From: a virus
Length of the DNA stretch: 35,083 nt
Direction: 5' to 3' (one strand)
Virus record (IMG/VR): IMGVR_UViG_3300040960_001334
Coordinates: 1 to 35,083 of that record
The notes below the pieces were generated by a model. The model was not told the origin of the DNA. It saw nothing but the letters and a program-made list of their open reading frames with translations, and searched no databases. This document shows, piece by piece, positions 29,748-35,083 of the stretch. A program made the position numbers and the translations under genes. Positions within the stretch are counted from its first letter, which is position 1. Each line of letters begins with the position of its first letter.

Positions 29748-30139
29748 TGCCCAGCTTCGGTTCATCGTCGCGCAGGCAACTTGAAACCTGTGACCCGCGT
29801 TTGCGGAAAGTCTTTGAAGAAGTCGTTCAACACTTTGATTGCACCGTTTTATGTGGGTATCGCAATGAAGAAGATCAGAACAAAGCCTTTGACCAAGGCC
29901 GCTCGAAGGTTCGATACCCTGATGGAAAACATAACGTCAATCCGAGCAGGGCTGTTGATGTGGCTCCTTACCCTATTAATTGGGAAAACCTTGAGCGCTT
30001 CTATTATTTTGCTGGCCATGTTATGAATGAGGCACGCAACCAAGGCATTTGCCTTAGATGGGGCGGTGATTGGGACAGTGATACAGAGGTCAGCGATAAC
30101 GGTTTCAACGACCTTGTTCACTTTGAACTGGTGGAGTAA
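29747..30139 (+). CDS. Endolysin, M15 peptidase (T5-type L-alanyl-D-glutamate endopeptidase fold)
   Basis: A 130-residue protein. Zinc ligands fit the M15 pattern GKHN (H62), AVDVAPYP (D71) and LVHFEL (H125), with the preceding VLCGYRNEEDQNKAF segment typical of the family. It cuts peptide cross-links of peptidoglycan at lysis. The frame could start earlier at 29621, but ATG 29747 has GGGGGAA before it and a stop overlap with the upstream gene. No signal peptide, so it needs a holin. Confidence 0.9.
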   Translation: MPSFGSSSRRQLETCDPRLRKVFEEVVQHFDCTVLCGYRNEEDQNKAFDQGRSKVRYPDGKHNVNPSRAVDVAPYPINWENLERFYYFAGHVMNEARNQGICLRWGGDWDSDTEVSDNGFNDLVHFELVE

Positions 30140-30142
30140 CGC

Positions 30143-30412
30143 ATGGCCGAGAAAAAAATATACGTTCACGTTAGGAACCTGCAGCTTGATAATGAGCTGA
30201 AGGAAGCGACACCGCTTCGGGCAATCATCTTGAAAGAGCCGGACAAAGAGGAATTGCGTTGTCACGGTGTCCGTATCTTGCAGGACGGCAAAGTCGTTGC
30301 AGAAATATTCCAGAACCGGAACGACAACCCGCCTAACGCCTATGTGGCGACAGAGTGTGACGTTGAGCCGATCTTTATTGAAGCAGGGAAGAAGACAGAT
30401 GAACCAGAATAG
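30143..30412 (+). CDS. Hypothetical protein of the lysis region
   Basis: An 89-residue acidic, beta-rich protein (IYVHVRNLQLDNELKEA; VAEIFQNRNDNPPNAYVATE). No recognised family. It lies four bases after the endolysin and overlaps the holin-like gene by 14 bases, so it is made with the lysis genes. Confidence 0.65.
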   Translation: MAEKKIYVHVRNLQLDNELKEATPLRAIILKEPDKEELRCHGVRILQDGKVVAEIFQNRNDNPPNAYVATECDVEPIFIEAGKKTDEPE

Positions 30413-30584
30413 CAAGGCCACAGGTGGCGCAGGTGTCGGCGGTGCAATTGGCACGATCATTGTTTGGTACGGTCCACAGGCAGGGTGGTTCACCATGTCG
30501 TCAGCAGAAGAAGGTGCCATGATTGCAACAGCACTAGGCGTGATCGTCGCTTTTGCTGCGCGGTGGTTGCCCGAACCGAAGTGA
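30399..30584 (+). CDS. Holin-like membrane protein, 61 residues
   Basis: The start is taken at ATG 30399 rather than the 30267 frame start, as it has a GGGAAG site and a good membrane profile. Two hydrophobic segments (GGAIGTIIVWYGPQAGWF and GAMIATALGVIVAFAARW) with a short acidic loop and a charged tail fit a class II-type holin, the pore former that releases the endolysin. Its stop overlaps the start of the lipoprotein gene by three bases (GTGA). Confidence 0.72.
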   Translation: MNQNSKATGGAGVGGAIGTIIVWYGPQAGWFTMSSAEEGAMIATALGVIVAFAARWLPEPK

Positions 30585-30808
30585 AATGTCTAGCTGGTCT
30601 AATTGGCCTCGCTGGTCTGCTTGGCCTAAGTGGATGCGCTGGCCTCGGAAAGATACCGTGCAACCACGAAAGGACGATCTACGCCCTGGGGATGGTAACA
30701 ACCGACCAAGCGGCAATCGTAACGAAGATAACAGAACGGAGAATGTGTGATGCGGCTAACACTGACGATCTTGGGGGCAATGGCCCTAATCCTGACAGCA
30801 CTGACTGA
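30581..30808 (+). CDS. Small lipoprotein of the lysis region
   Basis: A 75-residue protein from GTG 30581. The N-terminus MKCLAGLIGLAGLLGLSGCAG is a lipoprotein signal, with the lipobox LSGC, so Cys19 would be lipidated. The mature part (about 56 residues) has few prolines and no coiled coil. Position after the holin suggests an outer-membrane partner such as an Rz1-type spanin, but that family is usually Pro-rich, so the role is unsure. It overlaps the next exported-protein gene by 62 bases in another frame. Confidence 0.65.
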   Translation: MKCLAGLIGLAGLLGLSGCAGLGKIPCNHERTIYALGMVTTDQAAIVTKITERRMCDAANTDDLGGNGPNPDSTD

Positions 30809-31244
30809 CAAAGCCCTCGCGGGCGACAAAAACTCAATCTACTTCGAGCAGCAAAGCGGTCTCTTCCGCGTGGGGTTCAGCGGCAAGGCGTGTGGCAGCT
30901 TCCCGATGCCTAGCGTGTCGCTAGATGGAGAGCGGTCGTGTGCGCGTGTACCGCTTACATACATGCACAAAAAGACAGACGCCAACGGCAACACGACTAA
31001 GGAAGTTTTGAAGCTGGAAGACTACCACGACGAAAGCTGCACCCGTAGCGTAGACGCAGCAGGGAACCCAACCGAAACTTGTTCAATCAAGGTGGTATCT
31101 GGCCGGTCTATCGAGGGCGACTTTGGTAGGAAACAGAACTTCTCATTGCTGGGCGCGACCTTTGGTGATGCATCTGGCGACAGCGAAGCAACGCGCCGGG
31201 TGAATACCGGCCTCGCTGCTGCGCGACGATCAACGCAGGAATGA
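30747..31244 (+). CDS. Secreted protein with signal peptide, unknown function
   Basis: A 165-residue protein. MRLTLTILGAMALILTALTD followed by KALA-GDK is a signal peptide (cleavage after ALA), so the mature protein is periplasmic. It contains four or more Cys (KACGSF, RSCARV, ESCTRS, ETCSIK), likely disulphide bonded, fitting that place. GTG 30747 or ATG 30750 are both close to GGAG. No family recognised. It is the last gene of the late operon. Confidence 0.7.
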   Translation: MMRLTLTILGAMALILTALTDKALAGDKNSIYFEQQSGLFRVGFSGKACGSFPMPSVSLDGERSCARVPLTYMHKKTDANGNTTKEVLKLEDYHDESCTRSVDAAGNPTETCSIKVVSGRSIEGDFGRKQNFSLLGATFGDASGDSEATRRVNTGLAAARRSTQE

Positions 31245-31276
31245 CCCGTAAATAGTTTCTAAGACGGGTTAAGTGA

Positions 31277-31308
31277 AAAGGGTGTTGGCATATGTGCTGG
31301 CACCCTTT
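31277..31308 (+). terminator. Terminator of the late operon
   Basis: AAAGGGTG (31277-31284) pairs with CACCCTTT (31301-31308) with a further inner pairing GCA/TGC. It lies 33 bases after the last late gene and before a convergent minus-strand gene. Confidence 0.6.
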
Positions 31309-31322
31309 GTGCTTTGTGGGGC

Positions 31323-31343
31323 GTTAAAACGGGGCGTTTTAAC
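31323..31343. repeat. Inverted repeat GTTAAAAC/GTTTTAAC between convergent genes
   Basis: An 8-base perfect inverted repeat with a 5-base GGGGC loop. It ends directly at the stop codon of the minus-strand gene (31344). Similar stems lie at 17297 and 19532. Either a bidirectional terminator or a protein-binding site used three times. Confidence 0.6.
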
Positions 31344-31769
31344 CTAATAGAACGTCATGAGTTCCCGTTCAATGTCTGGACGGTCTGTGCCGGGCGGCAT
31401 CAATGTATTCGCTGCATATGTCAGGGTGTCTTCGTAGAACTGGTTGAACTCGTCTTTACTCATAGATGATATGCCGCGCAGCCTGTACTGCACCTGCCCG
31501 TCAGCACGGATGAACGGTTCAGCCTTGCCCAGCGAAATAAGAATGTCGTCGTGCAATTGATCCTTGTTCCAGCCTCGTACATTGTGCTTTGCCAGCAAGC
31601 CGACCAGCACCCACCACTTGCGAACTAACTTGAGGTTCTTTGCCTTGTGGCCGTCCAGATAAATCAGTTCACCGTCATTGACGCTGTGGAAAAAGTTTTG
31701 TGCGCTTTCACTGGCAGGCTCAAACCCGTACATCGTCTTGCGCCATATCGGCCTATCTTTTTGCGGCAT
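31344..31769 (-). CDS. Hypothetical phage protein (DUF1367-like)
   Basis: A 141-residue protein. SESAQNFFHSVNDGELIYLD, then a 'KNLKLVRKWWVLVGLLAKHN' segment resembles the DUF1367 family found near replication and recombination genes in lambda-like phages, with the 'RN..HRK.fall' element changed. Function unknown in that family. AGGGG precedes the ATG. It is the last gene of the leftward early operon and stops exactly at the inverted repeat. Confidence 0.65.
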   Translation of the reverse strand: MPQKDRPIWRKTMYGFEPASESAQNFFHSVNDGELIYLDGHKAKNLKLVRKWWVLVGLLAKHNVRGWNKDQLHDDILISLGKAEPFIRADGQVQYRLRGISSMSKDEFNQFYEDTLTYAANTLMPPGTDRPDIERELMTFY

Positions 31770-31831
31770 CGTTTACCCCTGTTCTGCTAGGGTGTTGCGT
31801 AGACAATCGTGGCTGCAACAGTTGGTGAATA

Positions 31832-32239
31832 ATGAGACAGATTACTTTCAAGGTTCCCGGAAAACCTACAGGCAAAGGCCGCCCAAGGTTCACGCGCAAT
31901 GGCCGTGCATACACGCCGAACAAGACCCGCGCATATGAAAGCCTCGTCGCTAGGGTTGCCAAGATTGCGATGGCAAGCGAACCAGTCCTAACTGGGCCGG
32001 TGCGGTTGCAGATTGAAGCCTGCTTCGCCAAGCCTAAAAGCTGGTCAAAGAAAAAGAGAGAAGCGGCATATTGGAAAACAAGCATTCCAGATGCGGACAA
32101 TCTTGCCAAAGTCGCTGATGCGTTGAACGGTATCGTTTGGGATGATGATGCCCAAGTCTGTGAATTATCAGTCAAAAAGGTATATTCGGTGCATGACGTT
32201 GAAGAAATGATCTTCATTGTCACCGAACTCACAGCATAG
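31832..32239 (+). CDS. rusA: Holliday junction resolvase RusA family
   Basis: A 135-residue protein. RusA motifs are clear: VPGKPTGKGRPRFTRNGRAY at the start, the DNA-binding Asp segment SIPDADNLAKVADALNG with the catalytic Asp residues and DDAQVCELSVKKVY near the end. It cuts Holliday junctions so that packaging can use branched DNA. It is on the plus strand alone amid minus-strand early genes and converges by 11 bases with the following gene. A GGTGA site precedes ATG 31832. Confidence 0.94.
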   Translation: MRQITFKVPGKPTGKGRPRFTRNGRAYTPNKTRAYESLVARVAKIAMASEPVLTGPVRLQIEACFAKPKSWSKKKREAAYWKTSIPDADNLAKVADALNGIVWDDDAQVCELSVKKVYSVHDVEEMIFIVTELTA

Positions 32240-32435
32240 GCTTGATGTCGTTTGACCACACCCGCCATGCCTCGGCTGGGTCGTCTGTGATTTCGTATTC
32301 ATTCATCCAAGCCACAATCTGCTTTTTAGTCGGCTTCCCATTGTGGCGGTTGACTTGGCGAAGCAATACATCCAATTTGCTGTTGGACATGCCGCGCAAC
32401 GGGCGGCGTCTGTTTTTGTCTTTGTGTAGGTTCAT
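32229..32435 (-). CDS. Hypothetical basic protein, 68 residues
   Basis: Basic, helical, with 'MSNSKLDVLLRQVNRHNGKP' and TKKQIVAWMNEYEITDDPAE. It could start at residue 16 (MSNSK). No family recognised. Its stop runs into the end of the convergent RusA gene, and the start overlaps the gene upstream by four bases. Confidence 0.55.
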   Translation of the reverse strand: MNLHKDKNRRRPLRGMSNSKLDVLLRQVNRHNGKPTKKQIVAWMNEYEITDDPAEAWRVWSNDIKPML

Positions 32436-32722
32436 CGTCTATAACCCCTGACTGCTTCTGAAACGCGCCCAGCGTTCACGTTAAATTTTGCGCCTATGTC
32501 TGTCTGTGACATAGCTGGGTTCGCCCGCCAATAATCCCGTATTTCTTCCGTCAGTTCTGGCGTCATAGGGCTGGAGCTTATGGGTGCTTTCCTGATCGGC
32601 TTGCGCCGTGACAGGTTAGCAGACAGCCTGCGCATTTCTGCAGCGGCTTCACATATGTCTGCGCCTGTTTCCAATTCATTAGCCACTTGGTTCAGGCGTT
32701 CTTGAATGTCAGGTATCTTCAT
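32432..32722 (-). CDS. Putative helix-turn-helix DNA-binding protein
   Basis: A 96-residue protein: an acidic helical N-terminus, a Ser/Pro linker and a C-terminal helix-turn-helix-like element (EEIRDYWRANPAMSQTDIGA then KFNVNAGRVSEAVRGYRR). Suited to an early regulator. It overlaps the next gene upstream by 14 bases. Confidence 0.6.
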   Translation of the reverse strand: MKIPDIQERLNQVANELETGADICEAAAEMRRLSANLSRRKPIRKAPISSSPMTPELTEEIRDYWRANPAMSQTDIGAKFNVNAGRVSEAVRGYRR

Positions 32723-32906
32723 AGTCGGCTCCTAGTTTGTCAGTGATAACTTGGCGCACTGCGCCGGGTGTTGTCACGTCTGGGTAATAGTCGCTCAAGG
32801 CGTCGATCAGGTCAGCCGTCAGATATACTGAAACCTTTTTGCCTGCCTGTTTTCCCTTTGGCTTGCGGCCTGCGCCAGTGCGGGTACCGCCACGGTTTTC
32901 AGTCAT
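32709..32906 (-). CDS. Small ribbon-helix-helix-like protein
   Basis: A 65-residue protein with a Gly/Arg-rich start (RGGTRTGAGRKPKGKQ) followed by KVSVYLTADLIDALSDYYPD, a strand-helix pattern of ribbon-helix-helix DNA-binding proteins. Many phages carry such GxRxGAGRK proteins. Likely a regulator; target unknown. Confidence 0.62.
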   Translation of the reverse strand: MTENRGGTRTGAGRKPKGKQAGKKVSVYLTADLIDALSDYYPDVTTPGAVRQVITDKLGADYEDT

Positions 32907-33148
32907 TGGTCTATCCCCAGAGCAGCAGCAACTTTGTCTTCATCCATAACGTCAACGCGGCTCATGTAGACGGCGGGTCCGTCAAGTTCGACCTTGAAGC
33001 CTTCCCCGTGGGCGCGCTGCGCGTACCATTGCCCCCGGTCATTACAGTTGATATAGGCGACCAGGTTAGACATTGAGCCGGTGTGGCCTGCATACATGTG
33101 ATGCTGGTTGCGATAGTTGTTAAGAATGATGTGGTTTGTGGTGGTCAT
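32903..33148 (-). CDS. Hypothetical phage protein, 81 residues
   Basis: A His/Asn-rich N-terminus (NHIILNNYRNQHHMYAGHTG) and YINCNDRGQWYAQRAHGEGF, ending in DEDKVAAALGIDQ. No family recognised. AAGGAAAAG lies before the ATG; overlaps the previous gene by four bases. Confidence 0.6.
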   Translation of the reverse strand: MTTTNHIILNNYRNQHHMYAGHTGSMSNLVAYINCNDRGQWYAQRAHGEGFKVELDGPAVYMSRVDVMDEDKVAAALGIDQ

Positions 33149-33158
33149 TGTCTTTTCC

Positions 33159-33509
33159 TTATTCGGTTTCGATCAGTTGGGGGTGCTTGGCGATGAACTC
33201 GCCCACGGTCCCAAAGAAAATTGTTTCGGGTATTCCGTTGTTTTCCCAAGAGGCGCATGACCGTGCAATCATGTTTCCTTTCCGGTCAATGTCGTACTGG
33301 TATTCGGTGTCGCCGTGAGCATCATGCCCTGTAGTGAAATCTGCGCTGTCATTGGCTCGCATAAATTTGGCTGCGAGTGATGCATACCCTGGCACGTTGT
33401 TCATGTTGTTGAAATACATCGCCGCGCCTGCTTCATAGCCATCGTGGTGGATGTAGAAGGTTACGCTGCCACTTTCAGTTTCAAATTTATATGTTGCGCG
33501 AGTGCTCAT
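33159..33509 (-). CDS. Hypothetical phage protein, 116 residues
   Basis: STRATYKFETESGSVTFYIH, the central DGYEAGAAMYFNNMNNV and YQYDIDRKGNMIARSCASWE occur in small phage early proteins of unknown function. The ATG follows AAAGGAACAGTCCA, a variant of the shared leader, and a well-placed promoter (33541-33569). It heads a sub-operon reading leftward. Confidence 0.65.
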   Translation of the reverse strand: MSTRATYKFETESGSVTFYIHHDGYEAGAAMYFNNMNNVPGYASLAAKFMRANDSADFTTGHDAHGDTEYQYDIDRKGNMIARSCASWENNGIPETIFFGTVGEFIAKHPQLIETE

Positions 33510-33540
33510 TGGACTGTTCCTTTGTTTGCGTTACCATTTT

Positions 33541-33569
33541 AATATAGGGGCATATTTTCATAATGTAAA
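33541..33569 (-). promoter_or_regulatory. Minus-strand promoter before the 116-residue gene
   Basis: On the minus strand TTTACA (33564-33569), 17 bases and TATATT (33541-33546): a near-consensus sigma70-like promoter. GGGGG lies directly upstream of the -35, as at 19550-19554. It would begin transcription at about 33535. Confidence 0.65.
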
Positions 33570-33578
33570 CCCCCAAAT

Positions 33579-33872
33579 TCAAAATAATTGCATTTTTCCT
33601 TCTTTCCATATGCGGTAAAGCGTTTCGGCTTCTGCAACGGGGTCTTCAATGTCGGTGTACCGTTTGAACCATTCTGCTTCGTTCATGCCTGCTAGGTGAA
33701 CGCTGTCCTTGTCGCCATTGTGGTGCCGCGCACACAGGGGCAGGCGGTACTTGTCGGGCGACTTCAACCCCATACCACTATGACCAGTGCGGCGCAGGTG
33801 ATGCGCCACGCCAGCCGGTACAATGCGACACCGGGAACAAGGCAACGAGCGTAGCCATTCGCCGTGTGTCAT
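33579..33872 (-). CDS. HNH-like/DUF968-type protein
   Basis: Start taken at ATG 33872, which overlaps the upstream stop (ATGA); the frame extends to 33932 without need. The 97-residue protein has SLPCSRCRIVPAGVAHHLRR, then GMGLKSPDKYRLPLCARHHN: a Cys-x2-Cys, His-His and LCxxHH arrangement typical of DUF968/HNH endonuclease-fold phage proteins. It may cut DNA during recombination or packaging. Confidence 0.78.
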   Translation of the reverse strand: MTHGEWLRSLPCSRCRIVPAGVAHHLRRTGHSGMGLKSPDKYRLPLCARHHNGDKDSVHLAGMNEAEWFKRYTDIEDPVAEAETLYRIWKEGKMQLF

Positions 33873-34231
33873 TCGCCGTTGACCTTGCGCGTTGCAAAGA
33901 AGTCGGGGTGCTGCGGGTGGTCTTCCTGCCATAGCCTCGCCAAGTAGGCAGTCATATTGTTGTTGATCTTTAGCGGGGCAACCACTTCTGGCACACCTTT
34001 GTCGGTGGGGCGCAGCATTGTCTCCCAGCGTATGCGTTCAACGATCATTTTGGATGATGCGCGGGTGCGCCCGGCATGTAATAGCTCACGGGCAAACTGG
34101 CAGAAATAATTGTAGATTGCCGGATGCTTCCGGTGTGTATCAATGAAGCGTTGTTCGTATTCGTTGATAGCAGCGCGGGTGCCGTCAACGAGGCTACGCA
34201 TTGAGCCGTTGAAAAGTGATTGTTGGTTCAT
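33869..34231 (-). CDS. Hypothetical phage protein, 120 residues
   Basis: NEYEQRFIDTHRKHPAIYNY and FCQFARELLHAGRTRASSKM, then IVERIRWETMLRP. Predicted helical. Relatives are frequent in siphophages next to HNH genes; function is unknown. The ATG follows GAAAGGAACGTCTAA, the shared leader. Confidence 0.7.
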   Translation of the reverse strand: MNQQSLFNGSMRSLVDGTRAAINEYEQRFIDTHRKHPAIYNYFCQFARELLHAGRTRASSKMIVERIRWETMLRPTDKGVPEVVAPLKINNNMTAYLARLWQEDHPQHPDFFATRKVNGE

Positions 34232-34413
34232 TTAGACGTTCCTTTCGGTTTGAACGGGGTCAGGTATTCATTGACGACATACCCTTCCCCCTGGCGGCGC
34301 ACCCTGATGATGCGCCGATGGTTTGGCTTGGCCCGCAGTTCTCGCCGTATTTTTTCAGCTTCAAATTCATTATCTGCTGTGTGACTGGCGACAAGTGCTC
34401 GCTGTTTATACAC
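34228..34413 (-). CDS. Hypothetical basic protein, 61 residues
   Basis: Complete copy of the gene cut at 1-133. GTG start after GGGGAC. KIRRELRAKPNHRRIIRVRR is strongly basic, so nucleic acid binding is possible. Overlaps the next gene by four bases. The end repeat begins inside it at 34281. Confidence 0.6.
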   Translation of the reverse strand: MYKQRALVASHTADNEFEAEKIRRELRAKPNHRRIIRVRRQGEGYVVNEYLTPFKPKGTSK

Positions 34414-34415
34414 AA

Positions 34416-34682
34416 CTAGTCCCCAAGCAGATATTGCCGCACAGACGCAGTATTGATGCCTAGCAGGTGCGCTATAGGCAAGGGGTCGAACCCCTCGCCA
34501 GTAAGGTAGTCTGTGACGCGGCGTTGCTTTTCATTAAGCCGCTTTTCTTTTTTGCGCCTAAACTTCATGCACACTTTACACACAGGCTGTTTGCGGTCTT
34601 TGGTGCGCGGGTGTGAGTAGTATTCCGAAAGCAGTTTCGTCTCACTGCACTTGCTGCATTTCTTTGTATCAAGCATCAACAA
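34416..34682 (-). CDS. Small zinc-ribbon protein, second strain copy
   Basis: 88 residues, identical to the copy at 136-402 after residue 12; the N-terminus reads MLMLDTKKCSKC instead of MSMPDTKECTKC. The Cys pairs are kept. The DNA differs more in silent positions than in protein, so selection has kept the sequence in both strains. Confidence 0.75.
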   Translation of the reverse strand: MLMLDTKKCSKCSETKLLSEYYSHPRTKDRKQPVCKVCMKFRRKKEKRLNEKQRRVTDYLTGEGFDPLPIAHLLGINTASVRQYLLGD

Positions 34683-35083
34683 TCTCCGCCTGCTGGATGC
34701 GTTCTTCCATAACCTTTTTCAGTTCGAGGCTGTCTGTTTTGTTGTACGCCCACAATTGGCGCAGCCCTTCGGCATTGTGGTTGCGAAACCAGTCGACTTC
34801 GGCAGGTTCTGCTGTGCTGACATATTCCAGAACCCTGTCGACTGCTTCGCCAATTGGCACAGAAACCAGATCACCCATTTGTTCAAACTGGAACAGGGTT
34901 GCAGGACCACCCAGCCGCGCTTGACGCTTCTGGCGTTCGGCTGCTTCGGCTGCTTCCCACGCATTAGAACTTTCTACATGGTCAAATTCTTCGGCAACAT
35001 GCACACCGGCCAGGTCTTCGGGCCAGCCTTTCCGCAGGGCTTGACTTTCGGCACATTTCGCCAGCATGTGCTTGGGCATCTTG
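34669..35083 (-). CDS. bet: Bet recombinase, second strain copy, N-terminal part beyond the window
   Basis: The C-terminal 137 codons of the Bet gene, from the KMPKHMLAKC region to the stop. Differences from the copy at 389-1330 are few and mild (Gly to Ser, Ala to Gly, VH to AY, AI to VM) and lie in the variable tail. The start of the gene lies outside the window. Confidence 0.85.
   Translation of the reverse strand, partial: KMPKHMLAKCAESQALRKGWPEDLAGVHVAEEFDHVESSNAWEAAEAAERQKRQARLGGPATLFQFEQMGDLVSVPIGEAVDRVLEYVSTAEPAEVDWFRNHNAEGLRQLWAYNKTDSLELKKVMEERIQQAEIVDA

Larger units (their letters stand above)
34281..35083. repeat. Right copy of the diverged end repeat (same locus as 1-803)
   Basis: Same locus as 1-803 at a constant offset of 34280 with about 67 substitutions and no gaps. 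Carries the zinc-ribbon gene and the 3' part of the Bet gene. The sequence stops at the window end in mid-gene. Confidence 0.9.

Noticed and set aside
29849-30520. A 223-residue minus-strand frame across the endolysin and holin genes.
   Set aside because: It is antisense to two well-supported genes with family motifs and has no similarity or ribosome site of its own.
1-35083. Reading the end repeats as direct terminal repeats of one linear genome.
   Set aside because: The copies differ at about 8% of positions, while terminal repeats of one molecule are kept identical.
1-35083. Temperate phage with lysogeny module.
   Set aside because: No integrase, excisionase or CI-type repressor is seen; small regulators alone do not prove lysogeny.
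1-35083. tRNA genes.
   Set aside because: I saw no cloverleaf with a convincing T-loop in the intergenic regions, although I could not run a search program.

Overview
The window reads as one essentially complete genome of a tailed, siphovirus-type phage of an alphaproteobacterial host. Its parts are an HK97-fold capsid set, a long-tail module with a tape measure protein, a lysis region, a lambda-like replication initiator and a Bet/RecT recombinase. The host call is an inference. It rests on a GcrA-like regulator (a family typical of Alphaproteobacteria) and on head-tail and tail genes that resemble those of Rhodobacter-type gene transfer agents. I found no integrase, no CI-type repressor, no transposase, no tRNA and no CRISPR array, so a virulent life cycle is the simpler reading.

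Bases 1-803 and 34281-35083 are the same locus. They align without gaps at an offset of 34280 but differ at about 67 positions by hand count (about 92% identity). The window is therefore probably a circular or circularly permuted unit genome of about 34.28 kb whose two ends come from two strains of one phage population.

Layout. Leftward (minus) early genes run from 1835 down to 1 and, across the circle, from 35083 down to 31344: Gp157-like protein, Bet recombinase, zinc-ribbon protein, an HNH-like protein and small proteins of unknown role. A rightward RusA resolvase lies among them. Bases 1836-2371 form the divergent control region, with nine 21-22 bp palindromic repeats, a C/G hairpin, inverted copies of an 11-bp box and a possible 30-residue ORF. 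Rightward from 2372 come an O-like initiator with an apparent origin inside its gene (2631-2785), a partner gene, virion/fibre genes (3637-7742), a DNA-modification cassette (8228-11047), terminase, portal and capsid genes (11040-17594), the connector and tail module (19581-29261) and the lysis region (29310-31244). A minus-strand cassette of eight small genes (17649-19478), including the GcrA-like regulator and two tiny membrane proteins, interrupts the late operon.

The most interesting part is the four-gene cassette at 8228-11047: a ParB-fold protein, a TET-associated-type glycosyltransferase, a TET/JBP 2-oxoglutarate dioxygenase and a QueE-like radical SAM enzyme, each overlapping the next by a few bases. 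No cytosine-C5 methyltransferase and no other deazaguanine gene is visible in the rest of the genome. The QueE-like enzyme has lost two motifs normally conserved in that family. The set looks like a DNA hypermodification pathway (oxidise a base, then add a sugar, plus an unassigned radical step). Other strong signals are a canonical -1 slippery heptamer (G GGA AAC) joining the two tail-chaperone frames, and a fibre protein whose repeats are conserved as protein but scrambled at the codon level.
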